A DNA stretch of 43,506 nt from Cellvibrionaceae bacterium (GTDB taxonomy: Bacteria > Pseudomonadota > Gammaproteobacteria > Pseudomonadales > Cellvibrionaceae): the NCBI GenBank assembly GCA_025800435.1, contig JAOXRV010000653.1, positions 1 to 43,506 on the forward strand, read 5' to 3'. The position numbers and the translations under genes were made by a program. How positions within the stretch are numbered: the stretch's first letter is position 1; each line of letters starts with the position of its first letter. Positions 30,955 through 39,656 of this stretch are shown in pieces. Below the pieces are notes generated by a model. The model made no database searches. It had not been told where the DNA came from and worked only from the letters and a program-made list of their open reading frames with translations.

Positions 30955-32214
30955 ATGAGCGAAGCAAAACCCTATGATCTAGTCATTGTCGGCGGCGGTA
31001 TGGTCGGCGTTAGCCTGGCGCTGTTGCTGGCCGAACAAGCCAGTGCCTGGCGCATTGCGCTGGTCGAAACCTTTGCCATGCCCAGTGCCGAGGCAATATA
31101 CCAACCGAGCTTTGACGCCCGCACTACAGCGCTGTCCCTGGGCACCATTGAAATTCTGCAACAGCTCGGCCTGTGGGGTCAGCTCAGTGCACATCACACA
31201 CCTATCCACAAGGTTCACGTGTCCGATCGCGGCCACTTTGGCGGCAGTGAAATCTGTCGCCAGCAAGAGGGGGTCGAACTGCTGGGGGCAGTGGTGGCAA
31301 ACGCTTGGCTGGGGCGGGTTTTGCTCGGCGCCTTAAGTGCCTGCGCCGGGGTGGATATATACGCCCCGGCCACGGTGGCCAAGCTCAGCCCCAAACAGCG
31401 GGGCTCGGTATTGCAGCTGCAGCAGGGGGACGAGAGTTTTGCGCTGAGTAGCCAACTGGTGCTGCTGGCCGATGGTGGCGATTCGCCCCTAAGCCGCAGC
31501 CTGGGGCTGGAATCGGTGGTCGAGGATTATTACCAAAGCGCCATTATAGCCAATGTTGAGTTTGAACAGCCCCACAATGGCACCGCCTTTGAGCGTTTCA
31601 CAGAAGATGGGCCACTGGCCTTATTGCCCTTGGGCGAGGGGCCAAAGAGCCGTCGCTCTGCCCTGGTGTGGACCCAGCCGCGCGCCGCTACCGAGCAAAT
31701 ATTAGCGCTGGGCGAGGCGGAGTTTTTACAGCGTTTGCAACACAGTTTTGGCCAGCGCCTGGGCCGTTTTACCAAAGTGGGCGAGCGCAGCAGCTATCCC
31801 TTGCAGTTAAAAATAGCCCGCGAGCAGGTTCGCAGCGGCCTGGTTTTAATGGGCAATGCGGCCCACTATTTACACCCGGTGGCGGGCCAGGGCTTTAATT
31901 TGGCGCTGCGCGATTGTGCGGTATTGGTCGAGCAGCTCAGCGGTGCCCAGCAGCAAATTGATCGCGGTGGCGCCAATGCTCCCCAGTATTTAGGCGAGCT
32001 GTCGGTGCTACAGCAATACCTCGATAAACAACAGCTGGATCAAGATTTAACCGTGGGTTTTAGCGATAGTATTGTGCGTTTGTTCTCCAGCGCCAATAGC
32101 GCCAAGCAGGCCGGCCGTGCCCTGGGTCTATTGGGTTTAGAGCTGCTGCCCGGGGCGAAAAAAATTCTGGCCCAGCAGACCATGGGTTTGGCCGGGCGCA
32201 AGCCGCGTATTTAG
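30955..32214 (+). CDS. ubiH: UbiH, ubiquinone FAD-dependent monooxygenase
   Basis: 419 residues. N-terminal FAD-binding VIVGGGMVGVSLALLLA, DARTTALSLGT, then the conserved C-terminal FAD contact GNAAHYLHPVAGQGFNLALRD. UbiH hydroxylates C6 of the ubiquinone ring in the E. coli scheme (2-octaprenyl-6-methoxyphenol hydroxylase). Assigned as UbiH rather than UbiI because it directly follows pepP and precedes a second paralogue, the classic order. UbiK at 9350-9592 is a partner of this pathway. Start ATG after AAGGCGAGTTC. Confidence 0.9.
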   Translation: MSEAKPYDLVIVGGGMVGVSLALLLAEQASAWRIALVETFAMPSAEAIYQPSFDARTTALSLGTIEILQQLGLWGQLSAHHTPIHKVHVSDRGHFGGSEICRQQEGVELLGAVVANAWLGRVLLGALSACAGVDIYAPATVAKLSPKQRGSVLQLQQGDESFALSSQLVLLADGGDSPLSRSLGLESVVEDYYQSAIIANVEFEQPHNGTAFERFTEDGPLALLPLGEGPKSRRSALVWTQPRAATEQILALGEAEFLQRLQHSFGQRLGRFTKVGERSSYPLQLKIAREQVRSGLVLMGNAAHYLHPVAGQGFNLALRDCAVLVEQLSGAQQQIDRGGANAPQYLGELSVLQQYLDKQQLDQDLTVGFSDSIVRLFSSANSAKQAGRALGLLGLELLPGAKKILAQQTMGLAGRKPRI

Positions 32215-32221
32215 GTGAAGC

Positions 32222-33454
32222 ATGCAACAAAGCAAACAATTTGATATCGCCGTGGTTGGCGCTGGTTTGGTCGGCGGCAGTGCCGCCCTGGCCCTGGCCC
32301 GGCTGGCCGGCGAGCTGAACATTGCGCTGATCGATGCCGGCACCGAGCCCCAAGCCCTGGCTGCCCACCAGTGCGCAAACCCCGAGGTGGCGGATTTCGA
32401 TCCCCGGGTGGTGGCCCTAACCCGCAGCTCGGAAGAATTTTTTCAAAGTTTGGGGGTGTGGCGAGCGGTCGCAGAAACCCGCATTGGCCCCTATACCAAT
32501 ATGGCGGTGTGGGATGGTGAAGGCACCGCCCGCATCGAGTTTGACTGCTGCGAAGTGGGCCAGCGAAACCTCGGCCATATCGTTGAAAACCGCCTGTTGG
32601 TCAGTGCCTTGTGGCAGGCTATTAGTACCCGAAAAAATATTAGTAGCCATTTAAATTGCAAGGTGGCCGAGCTACGAAGTGAAACGGATGGCCAGTATTT
32701 ATTGCTACAAGATGGACGCCAACTAAAAGCCAAACTGGTGCTGGCCTGTGATGGCGCCCACTCGCCCCTGCGCGAACAGCAGGGCTTGGCAACTCGTGAG
32801 TGGGATTACGGGCACCAGGCTATTGTCACTACGGTTAAAACCGAACGGCCCCATGGTCGGGTAGCGCGCCAGCGTTTTATGGCCACCGGGCCGCTGGCAT
32901 TTTTGCCCCTGGCCGGCGGTGTTGAAAGTGGCGAGCACTATTGCTCCATCGTCTGGTCCTGTGTGCCCGAGCTGGCCGAACAGTTGATGGCCCTGTCAGA
33001 AAAAGAGTTTAGTGTCGAGCTGGGCCGGGCATTGGAATATGAGCTTGGCGAGATTCAAGCTGTGGCCAAGCGCTTTTGCATCCCTCTGCGCCAGCGCCAC
33101 GCCAGCGAGTACATTAAACCGGGCTTTGCCCTGGCCGGCGATGCCGCCCACACCATTCACCCCTTAGCCGGACAGGGAGTAAACCTGGGCCTGCAAGATG
33201 TGATGGCCTTTGTTGAGCAGGTGGAATACGCCCAGCGTCGCGGTTTGGGGCTTGAGGATATCAGCGTGCTGCGCCGCTACCAGCGCGCCCGCCAGCGCGA
33301 TAATTTAACCATGATGGCGGCGATGGAAAGTTTTAAGCGTTTATTTGGCAGCGGTAATATCGGCCTGCGCTGGCTGCGCAATGAAGGCATGCGCCAGCTG
33401 CAAAACCTGCCCTGGTTAAAACATAAAATTATTCGCCAGGCGATGGGGCTTTGA
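32222..33454 (+). CDS. ubiI: UbiI-like ubiquinone FAD-dependent monooxygenase
   Basis: 410 residues, a paralogue of the preceding gene. FAD-binding AVVGAGLVGGSAALALA, DPRVVALTRSSEEF, and GDAAHTIHPLAGQGVNLGLQD. UbiI (VisC) performs C5 hydroxylation of the ubiquinone ring in E. coli. It follows ubiH by 7 nt. Assignment of UbiI, not another UbiH/UbiF/UbiM homologue, rests on gene order; a closely related hydroxylase is possible. Confidence 0.85.
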   Translation: MQQSKQFDIAVVGAGLVGGSAALALARLAGELNIALIDAGTEPQALAAHQCANPEVADFDPRVVALTRSSEEFFQSLGVWRAVAETRIGPYTNMAVWDGEGTARIEFDCCEVGQRNLGHIVENRLLVSALWQAISTRKNISSHLNCKVAELRSETDGQYLLLQDGRQLKAKLVLACDGAHSPLREQQGLATREWDYGHQAIVTTVKTERPHGRVARQRFMATGPLAFLPLAGGVESGEHYCSIVWSCVPELAEQLMALSEKEFSVELGRALEYELGEIQAVAKRFCIPLRQRHASEYIKPGFALAGDAAHTIHPLAGQGVNLGLQDVMAFVEQVEYAQRRGLGLEDISVLRRYQRARQRDNLTMMAAMESFKRLFGSGNIGLRWLRNEGMRQLQNLPWLKHKIIRQAMGL

Positions 33455-33474
33455 ACCAGCCATGAGTAGCGGGC

Positions 33475-34407
33475 ATGAGTAACGAGCAAGACTTGCTAAG
33501 CGCTGAGCTGGCGCAAAACTTTGAGCGATACCCAAAACAAGTGGCTCGGCTGTTTCACGGCAGGGGGCGTTTTTTTAAGGGTTTAGAGTCGCTGGTGATC
33601 GAGTGGTACCCGCCGGTTTTGCTGCTGCAGTGCTATGACGATTGCCTTAGTGATACTGCCCTGGCCGGCGTGCAGGCCTTTTTTAAGGCCCAGCCGGCGA
33701 TTGAAACTGTGGTGTTGCAAACCCGACCCTGGCCCGACTTTAGCAGCGAGATTCTATTTAGCCGGGCCGCTGAAGGTGGGCAGTTACCGATGGAGTTTGA
33801 TTGCCCCCTAAACCCTGAGTTGCAGTGCCAAATCAGCCTGGGTAAAAACCGTAACACTGGCGCTTTTCCCGATATGCGCGGTGGCTGGTATTGGCTGCGC
33901 GATCAGGCGGCCAATAAGCGCGTATTAAATTTATTTTCCTATACCGCGATTTTTTCCCTATATGCCCTGCAAGGGGGCGCCAATAAGGTGGTCAATATCG
34001 ATATGTGCGGCAGTGCCACCAAAACCGCCAAGTACAACCATGAGTTAAATGGCTTGCTCGATGAGCGGGTTTCTATTTGGAAAAAGAATATTCTTAAATC
34101 CAATAGCCAAATTGCCAAACAATCGAAGTTTGATATTGTAGTGCTGGACCCGCCGCCGTTCCACAAGGGTTCGTTTAAAGGTTGGCCCGATTATCAAAAA
34201 TTGTTGCGCCGCTGCGCCAGTTATACGCGCGTGGGCGGTACAATTTTGGCGGCGCTCAATCATCAACAGCTCACATTTTTCGAATTTGAGCGTGATATTC
34301 GAGCCACGCTCGACGACGTTAGCGCCATTACAAAGTTGAGCCTCAGCGATGAAATTAAAGAGTTAGAGCAAGACAAGGGCTTAAAGCTCGCCTTAATTCG
34401 CCTATAG
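33475..34407 (+). CDS. Class I SAM-dependent methyltransferase (COG1092-like)
   Basis: 310 residues. The C-terminal Rossmann domain has RVLNLFSYTAIFSLYAL as motif I, VVNIDMCGSATKTAKYN as the ribose-binding region, and catalytic VVLDPPPFHKG as motif IV. The arrangement resembles RlmI/RlmK-type 23S rRNA cytosine methyltransferases, but the N-terminal PUA domain is replaced by an unfamiliar domain of about 110 residues. An RNA-modifying role is likely, but the target is not readable. ATG at 33475; an earlier ATG at 33462 is out of frame. It is 20 nt after ubiI, so probably the last gene of that operon. Confidence 0.85.
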   Translation: MSNEQDLLSAELAQNFERYPKQVARLFHGRGRFFKGLESLVIEWYPPVLLLQCYDDCLSDTALAGVQAFFKAQPAIETVVLQTRPWPDFSSEILFSRAAEGGQLPMEFDCPLNPELQCQISLGKNRNTGAFPDMRGGWYWLRDQAANKRVLNLFSYTAIFSLYALQGGANKVVNIDMCGSATKTAKYNHELNGLLDERVSIWKKNILKSNSQIAKQSKFDIVVLDPPPFHKGSFKGWPDYQKLLRRCASYTRVGGTILAALNHQQLTFFEFERDIRATLDDVSAITKLSLSDEIKELEQDKGLKLALIRL

Positions 34408-34785
34408 CGCCGGCTTTTTCTAATACTTAGCGCGCTCCTGCCACATTTAAATAATACGATAATATTTATTTCATCGACGTTCTCATGAACTGAGAGCTAT
34501 TCAGAGGTGCGCTAGCTTTCTTGGCATTGATGGCAGGGTGCCATAAGTCAATACTAAGCGTCACGAGAAACTTCAATTTTTCTAGCGTTTAGACCAGATA
34601 CCGAATCAACTTAAAACTTCTTTAGCACTTAAGGTTAGGTTGCGTTTTAGCCCTGTCAATACGATAAGCCCAATTTGATCGCCTGTATTAGCGGCTTATA
34701 GTTTTTGCTTTACTCCTGGCAGTAGAATGGCTTAGCTTTTTTTCTATTAAATGGCAATAGCGCAATTATTTTTAGGGAGACTCAT
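34408..34785. other. Intergenic region upstream of the giant surface protein
   Basis: No gene seen. The left part is AT-rich; it contains the element remnant at 34494-34515. The right part presumably holds the promoter and the TTAGGGAGA ribosome site of the surface-protein gene. No clear promoter pair can be called. Confidence 0.6.
34494..34515. mobile_element. Remnant end of the palindromic element, copy 3
   Basis: GAGCTATTCAGAGGTGCGCT followed by AG matches the right end of copy 2 (and CTAG end of copy 1) with two mismatches over 22 bases. No partner end is present. Confidence 0.65.
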
Positions 34786-37700
34786 ATGACCATCACTCTG
34801 CAAGTGTTTACCGCCACTGACACCGACCGCAAGGTTGATCTGCAAAACCAAAGCGTATACGCCGGCGCCAGCTATGAATTTTCAGGCACTGCTGAGCCAG
34901 GCGGCCAGGTAAAAATTTTTGATACAGATAATCTGTTCGCAGTAGCAGATGTGGCTGCCGATGGTAGCTGGAGTCATCAAGTTGATAGCATTAAACCGGG
35001 GGGGCACGAATTTACGGCCGCAGCCTATGATAGCAATGCTTCACTTGTCGGGCGCAGTGAGTCTTTTGCGCTAACGGCTGAAACCGTCGCGGCGCCTAAA
35101 CCGGTTGAGTTGTCCAACTATGCCAACTACCTGGGCGATGCAGGGTCAGAGTCGGTTAGTGGCAAAAATGCCGAGAATATTGATTTGGGTGAGGGCGATA
35201 ATTCTCTTAGTCTCAGCGGTTATGTGTACGACATCATTGCCGGTGCAGGCGACGATGTGGTTAATGTGGGCTCGGTGCACTGGAGCTATTCCAGCAACCC
35301 CGGTGTTCACCTGGGTGGCGGTAACAACACCTTTAGCAGCGACGGTATGATGCAAAGCCAAATTTTTGAAACCGGTGATGGCAACGATAATGTCACTATT
35401 GGTGGTGCATTCGGCTACAGCAGATATTACCTAAGCGACGCCGACTTTGGTGCGGGTAACGACACTCTGACCCTTAGCAGCAACCGTTATGCGGATATCG
35501 ACATGGGTGACGGTGACGATACCGTGACTAAAGGCGATACCGATAGTCGATCTAGCTTTCACTATGGCGAGCTAGATATGGGTGAGGGTAATAATACCGT
35601 TGATCTGAGCGGCTATATTTTCGGTGATATCAAAACCGGCAGCGGTAATGACAGCATTGTGCTCGCTGCTGACGTCTATTCCAATGTCGATGCTGGTGCT
35701 GGCAATAACTCGATCAATATATCGGGAACTATGAACGGTGAGCTAACTGTGGGTGACGGCAATGATAATATTGTCATTGATGGAAAAATCGGCAACCTTT
35801 CAGTGGGCGGGGGTGATAACACCATCGACGTAAGCGAAGTCAGTCATATTTCAGCCGGTGCAGGTAACGATACTGTCAAAGTCGGTCAGACGCGTTACGA
35901 AAGCGTCGATTCAGTCAACTTGGGTGATGGCGATAATACCCTGAAAAGTAGCGGTATTGTGGAGGAATATCACGGCGGAGATGGCAACGATACTATTGAT
36001 GCTTACGCAGTTTATGCGGCTAATTTGGGTGATGGCGATAACTCCCTCAGCCTCAGTGGTTACGCCTATGACATTATTGCCGGTGCTGGTGACGATGTGA
36101 TTGAGGTGGACTCAATATGTTGGAGCTATTCCAGTAACCCAGGTGTTGACCTGGGTGACGGTGATAACACCTTTGTCAGCGAAGGGCGGGTTAACAGCGA
36201 ATATTTTAAAACCGGTGATGGTAACGATAATGTCACTATTGGTGGTGCATTCGGCTACAGCAGATATTACCTAAGCGACGCCGACTTTGGTGCGGGTAAC
36301 GACACCCTGACCCTTAGCAGCAACCGTTATGCGGATATCGACATGGGTGACGGTGACGATACCTTTAAATCTGTTTCAACCCCCAGGAATTATCATCATG
36401 GTGATGTCGATATGGGTGAAGGCGATAATGAGGTAGTAATTTCGAACGGCCAAATTCATGGGGGTATAACAGCCGGAGAGGGTGATGACACGGTTTATGT
36501 TGGCGGCTCCATGACGGGTGATATTAATGTCAGTGGCGGCGACAATAAAGTCGTGGTAGCAAATATTTCCGGTAATGTTACCAGCGGTGACGGCGATGAT
36601 GTGGTTGGTGTTGTAGATTTGCTTAGCGGTTTGTTGGACACGGGTGACGGCAATGATACGGTTTTGGCCAATAGCCTTGACTATGGTGCACAGATAAATC
36701 TGGGTAGTGGCAGTGACGAGCTGGAACTGTCGAATAGTGGATACGGTGTCGTAAATGGTGGTGATGGCATCGATACCCTGCGGCTTAATGATGTCAGCTT
36801 AGCCCAGTGGAATGCGAATAGCGGTGATATTCAAAATCGGGTTTCGGGGTTTGAGGTGGTGATATTGGCCGATAATCTTGTGGTGTCTTCACCAACACCC
36901 AAGGTCAGTTTTTATCGCGCTGTACAGGCTGATGGTAGCTTGACAGGGTTTAGTGGCACTAATATGCCCGTTGCCGTTATTGGTATCTTATCGAACCGAC
37001 TGCAGTACAATCAGGCAATTGAAATTAGCACCGATGGTGGTTTGATTTGGGACGAAGTTGAAGTTGATGGACTTCAATGGCGTTTTGATAATGACAGTGA
37101 ACAAAATGGCAGCTTTAGCTACCAGATTCGTATTGTCGAGGGCGACGAGCAACTTGGAGAGCTCGTTGAGCAGCAGGTAATAATTGAAACTGTGATCCAT
37201 GAAACCTCAGGTGCAGATGAGCTAGTCACTGTTAAACCCCAGGGTGATACTAACAATAATGATTCCGAAGCCAATGACTCAGTAGCTGACGATATTGACA
37301 AGGTTCAAGTGGAAGCATCAGCAGATGCACAAGGCGATAGACCCGATGGTGCTGAATTAGCGCAAGATACAACATCGAATACAACGGTGCTTAATACTCA
37401 AGCTAATCGTGGCCCTAGTATTGAATCCATTGAAGATAATGTGGGTGTTATTCAGGGGGAGCTCGAAAACGGCGGCCATACGGATGATGACATACCAGCC
37501 TTAAGCGGCACGGTCGGAGCCTTCGAGCAGGTCGAAATTTATGATAACGGTGTTTTGACCGGCACCGTGTTTGCAAATTCACAGGGTGCTTGGCGCTATT
37601 CTCCGACCACAGCGCTGCCCGAGGGCGAACACAAATTTAATATTGTGGTTATTGATCTCGATGGCAATCGCAGTGAGCCAAGCGAAGAATTTAATATAGT

Positions 37701-39582
37701 TGTCGATCGCACGGCGGAGGTTGTCACTGACTTTCGGGCGCTGGATGATGTCGGTGCCCAAGTGGGCCTGATTGGCCAGGGTGAAACTACGGATGATCAA
37801 CAGCCTACCATTCGAGGTGGCGGCTCAGTCGGTGCCAAGGTAGAAATTTACGATAATGGAACCCTACTTGGCGCCACAATTGTGGATGCAAACGGCGAGT
37901 GGGAGTTTAGCTCTGTGTTGGCGCTCGGTGAGCATCGCCTGGTGGCTTATCATACCGACTTGGCTGGTAACACTGGCCCGGCCTCGGAAGAGCTTTACTT
38001 TATTGTCGGGCTGGATAATGCTGAGCCGGTGGCTGGGGTAACAATCCTGGATGGTGGTGACGAGCACTTGTCGTCGATAGAACTCAGCGCCAAAGTGGGC
38101 GTTGAAATCGAGTTGAGTGATGACATTAAAGTGGGTGACCGGGTTGATGTGGATGTCAACGGTGATGGTATCGCCGATGGCAGCTATACAGTCACTGGCG
38201 ACGATATCGGCAAGGTGATTCAGGTTGATATCGACGGCAGTGAATACGCAATCGCTAATGATAACTCGGTAACCGCCACCGCCGTTGTGGTTAATGAAAA
38301 TGGGCTGGCCAGTGATGGTGTAAGCGATAGCAGTAACACCGGCCCGCGCGGGCTCGCCGGTATTGAAGCGACCAATTTGCAAGATGCAAGTTATACCCAT
38401 TACCAATACTGGTATGTGGGCCAAAAAAGATACGAGTCGGGCGGTGATAGCGGTGAAGCCGGTCGCGCCGCTGTTGCTGTTGATCAGCTAATTGCCGATG
38501 GCTCAGAAGAGCTGGTGTTGGGTTTGCGCGGCCTGCCGGATCATTGGTTCGTAACCGATTTGGCCGGCAATCGGGCAGATTTTGTCAATGGTTACGCTGA
38601 TGTGTCTAAGCTTAACTACGCTGGCGACTTTTACTTCCACTCGGAAATTGGTCTGTCCCCCTACAACCCAGGCTCAACACCCCCACCTGAAGTCGATACT
38701 TCTGAGTACCATAAATTAATTGCCTCTGAATTGGATTCAGCCAGTTTCACAGTGACATTTGAAGCCCAAACCCGGGATGTTGTGACTGGCCAGTTATCAG
38801 CCAAGCTAAGCGCCGAGTTTGAAATGGGTCAGGTAACTACTCTTCAGCTGTCCTATTGGGCCAGCCCCTTAATCCTCGACCTAGATGGCGATGGGGTAGA
38901 AACAGCCGGCCTAGCCGAGGGCGTGCAATTTGATATTGACGCCGACGGCAGTGACGATCGTATTGGCTGGGTGGGCAGCGATGATGCATTGTTGGTGCGC
39001 GATCTGAACGGCAATGGTTTGATCGATAACGGCGCTGAGCTATTTGGGGATTCAAGCGTAACCTCAAGTGGACGGGCCGAACACGGCTTTGCCGCCCTGG
39101 CCGATTTGGATAGCAATGCCGATGGGGTGTTTGACAGCAGTGACACCACTTACCATGAGTTGCAGATTTGGCAGGACCGCAATAGCGACGGCATTAGCCA
39201 GGCCAATGAGCTGACCGGCCTGGCGCAAGTGGGGGTGGCCTCGATTGATTTGACCGCCACGGAGATTGCTGAATACAGCAATGGTAACAAGCATGGTCTG
39301 CGTGCTAGCTGGACCGATAACAGCGGCCAACAGCACCAGATCGACGATGTGTGGTTTGCAATGGCCCCGAGCGCTGCTGCCAGCCCCGCGCTGGAAGATT
39401 TACTGGTGCCGAACGAGGCCAGCTTGGATGGCTTGTTACCAGTCACCCAGATCGCTAATGGCGCCGCTATTTCAACCATTACAACAACTGCAAGCAGCCA
39501 GGCAGACTCTGCGGTGCTGGCAAGCTTGGATAATCTGCGCTTAGCTCACACGATCGAGCTTGAAACCAGCCAGGGCGTATAG
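34786..39582 (+). CDS. Large calcium-binding repeat surface or secreted protein
   Basis: 1598 residues, strongly acidic, no cleavable N-terminal signal peptide. Region 1 (about 1-105) is an Ig-like beta domain (GTAEPGGQVKIFDT). Region 2 (about 110-680) is a long run of glycine/aspartate turns such as DLGEGDNSLSLSG, AGAGDDV and DMGDGDDT every 20-25 residues, likely a beta-helix binding Ca2+. It contains a 280-codon duplication. Region 3 (about 700-1080) has a Ser/Asp/Thr-rich linker and at least two Ig-like repeats (VEIYDNG-x-L-G/T). Region 4 (about 1090-1350) is unrecognised. Region 5 (about 1360-1530) is the dockerin/EF-hand-like domain of large RTX proteins (DLDGDGVETA, RDLNGNGLIDNGAELFGD, DRNSDGISQANEL). 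The likely role is a type I secreted adhesin or biofilm protein; no type I secretion genes are adjacent. ATG follows TTAGGGAGA. Confidence 0.85.
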   Translation: MTITLQVFTATDTDRKVDLQNQSVYAGASYEFSGTAEPGGQVKIFDTDNLFAVADVAADGSWSHQVDSIKPGGHEFTAAAYDSNASLVGRSESFALTAETVAAPKPVELSNYANYLGDAGSESVSGKNAENIDLGEGDNSLSLSGYVYDIIAGAGDDVVNVGSVHWSYSSNPGVHLGGGNNTFSSDGMMQSQIFETGDGNDNVTIGGAFGYSRYYLSDADFGAGNDTLTLSSNRYADIDMGDGDDTVTKGDTDSRSSFHYGELDMGEGNNTVDLSGYIFGDIKTGSGNDSIVLAADVYSNVDAGAGNNSINISGTMNGELTVGDGNDNIVIDGKIGNLSVGGGDNTIDVSEVSHISAGAGNDTVKVGQTRYESVDSVNLGDGDNTLKSSGIVEEYHGGDGNDTIDAYAVYAANLGDGDNSLSLSGYAYDIIAGAGDDVIEVDSICWSYSSNPGVDLGDGDNTFVSEGRVNSEYFKTGDGNDNVTIGGAFGYSRYYLSDADFGAGNDTLTLSSNRYADIDMGDGDDTFKSVSTPRNYHHGDVDMGEGDNEVVISNGQIHGGITAGEGDDTVYVGGSMTGDINVSGGDNKVVVANISGNVTSGDGDDVVGVVDLLSGLLDTGDGNDTVLANSLDYGAQINLGSGSDELELSNSGYGVVNGGDGIDTLRLNDVSLAQWNANSGDIQNRVSGFEVVILADNLVVSSPTPKVSFYRAVQADGSLTGFSGTNMPVAVIGILSNRLQYNQAIEISTDGGLIWDEVEVDGLQWRFDNDSEQNGSFSYQIRIVEGDEQLGELVEQQVIIETVIHETSGADELVTVKPQGDTNNNDSEANDSVADDIDKVQVEASADAQGDRPDGAELAQDTTSNTTVLNTQANRGPSIESIEDNVGVIQGELENGGHTDDDIPALSGTVGAFEQVEIYDNGVLTGTVFANSQGAWRYSPTTALPEGEHKFNIVVIDLDGNRSEPSEEFNIVVDRTAEVVTDFRALDDVGAQVGLIGQGETTDDQQPTIRGGGSVGAKVEIYDNGTLLGATIVDANGEWEFSSVLALGEHRLVAYHTDLAGNTGPASEELYFIVGLDNAEPVAGVTILDGGDEHLSSIELSAKVGVEIELSDDIKVGDRVDVDVNGDGIADGSYTVTGDDIGKVIQVDIDGSEYAIANDNSVTATAVVVNENGLASDGVSDSSNTGPRGLAGIEATNLQDASYTHYQYWYVGQKRYESGGDSGEAGRAAVAVDQLIADGSEELVLGLRGLPDHWFVTDLAGNRADFVNGYADVSKLNYAGDFYFHSEIGLSPYNPGSTPPPEVDTSEYHKLIASELDSASFTVTFEAQTRDVVTGQLSAKLSAEFEMGQVTTLQLSYWASPLILDLDGDGVETAGLAEGVQFDIDADGSDDRIGWVGSDDALLVRDLNGNGLIDNGAELFGDSSVTSSGRAEHGFAALADLDSNADGVFDSSDTTYHELQIWQDRNSDGISQANELTGLAQVGVASIDLTATEIAEYSNGNKHGLRASWTDNSGQQHQIDDVWFAMAPSAAASPALEDLLVPNEASLDGLLPVTQIANGAAISTITTTASSQADSAVLASLDNLRLAHTIELETSQGV
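35189..36363 (+). repeat. Internal duplication, 840-bp period, in the surface-protein gene
   Basis: The segment from about 35189 to 35523 recurs at 36029 to 36363, exactly 840 bp (280 codons) away. Flanking parts have diverged, but a core (35371-35523 and 36211-36363, 153 bp) differs at only two positions that I can see (35382 and 35466). That pattern suggests recent homogenisation of the core. Confidence 0.85.
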
Positions 39583-39593
39583 CCCTAGTTAAT

Positions 39594-39624
39594 CACCCAA
39601 GCGCCTGTTTAGGGCGCTTGGGTG
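39594..39624. terminator. 12-bp hairpin between convergent genes
   Basis: CACCCAAGCGCC pairs with GGCGCTTGGGTG across a 7-base loop. No T-run follows on either strand, so its strength is uncertain. It lies 11 nt after the surface-protein stop and 28 nt before the stop of the NRAMP-like gene. Confidence 0.6.
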
Positions 39625-39634
39625 TTGGCTGAGT

Positions 39635-39656
39635 GAGTTGTTCAGAGGTACCCTAG
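39635..39656. mobile_element. Remnant end of the palindromic element, copy 4
   Basis: GAGTTGTTCAGAGGTACCCT followed by AG, two mismatches to the copy 2 right end. Same orientation as copy 3. Its final CTA provides, on the minus strand, the TAG stop codon of the NRAMP-like gene. Confidence 0.7.

Noticed and set aside
34786..39582. Non-ribosomal peptide or phage tail identity for the giant gene
   Set aside because: The acidic glycine/aspartate repeats, Ig-like domains and EF-hand-like C-terminus fit a secreted adhesin; no synthetase motifs or phage genes are nearby.
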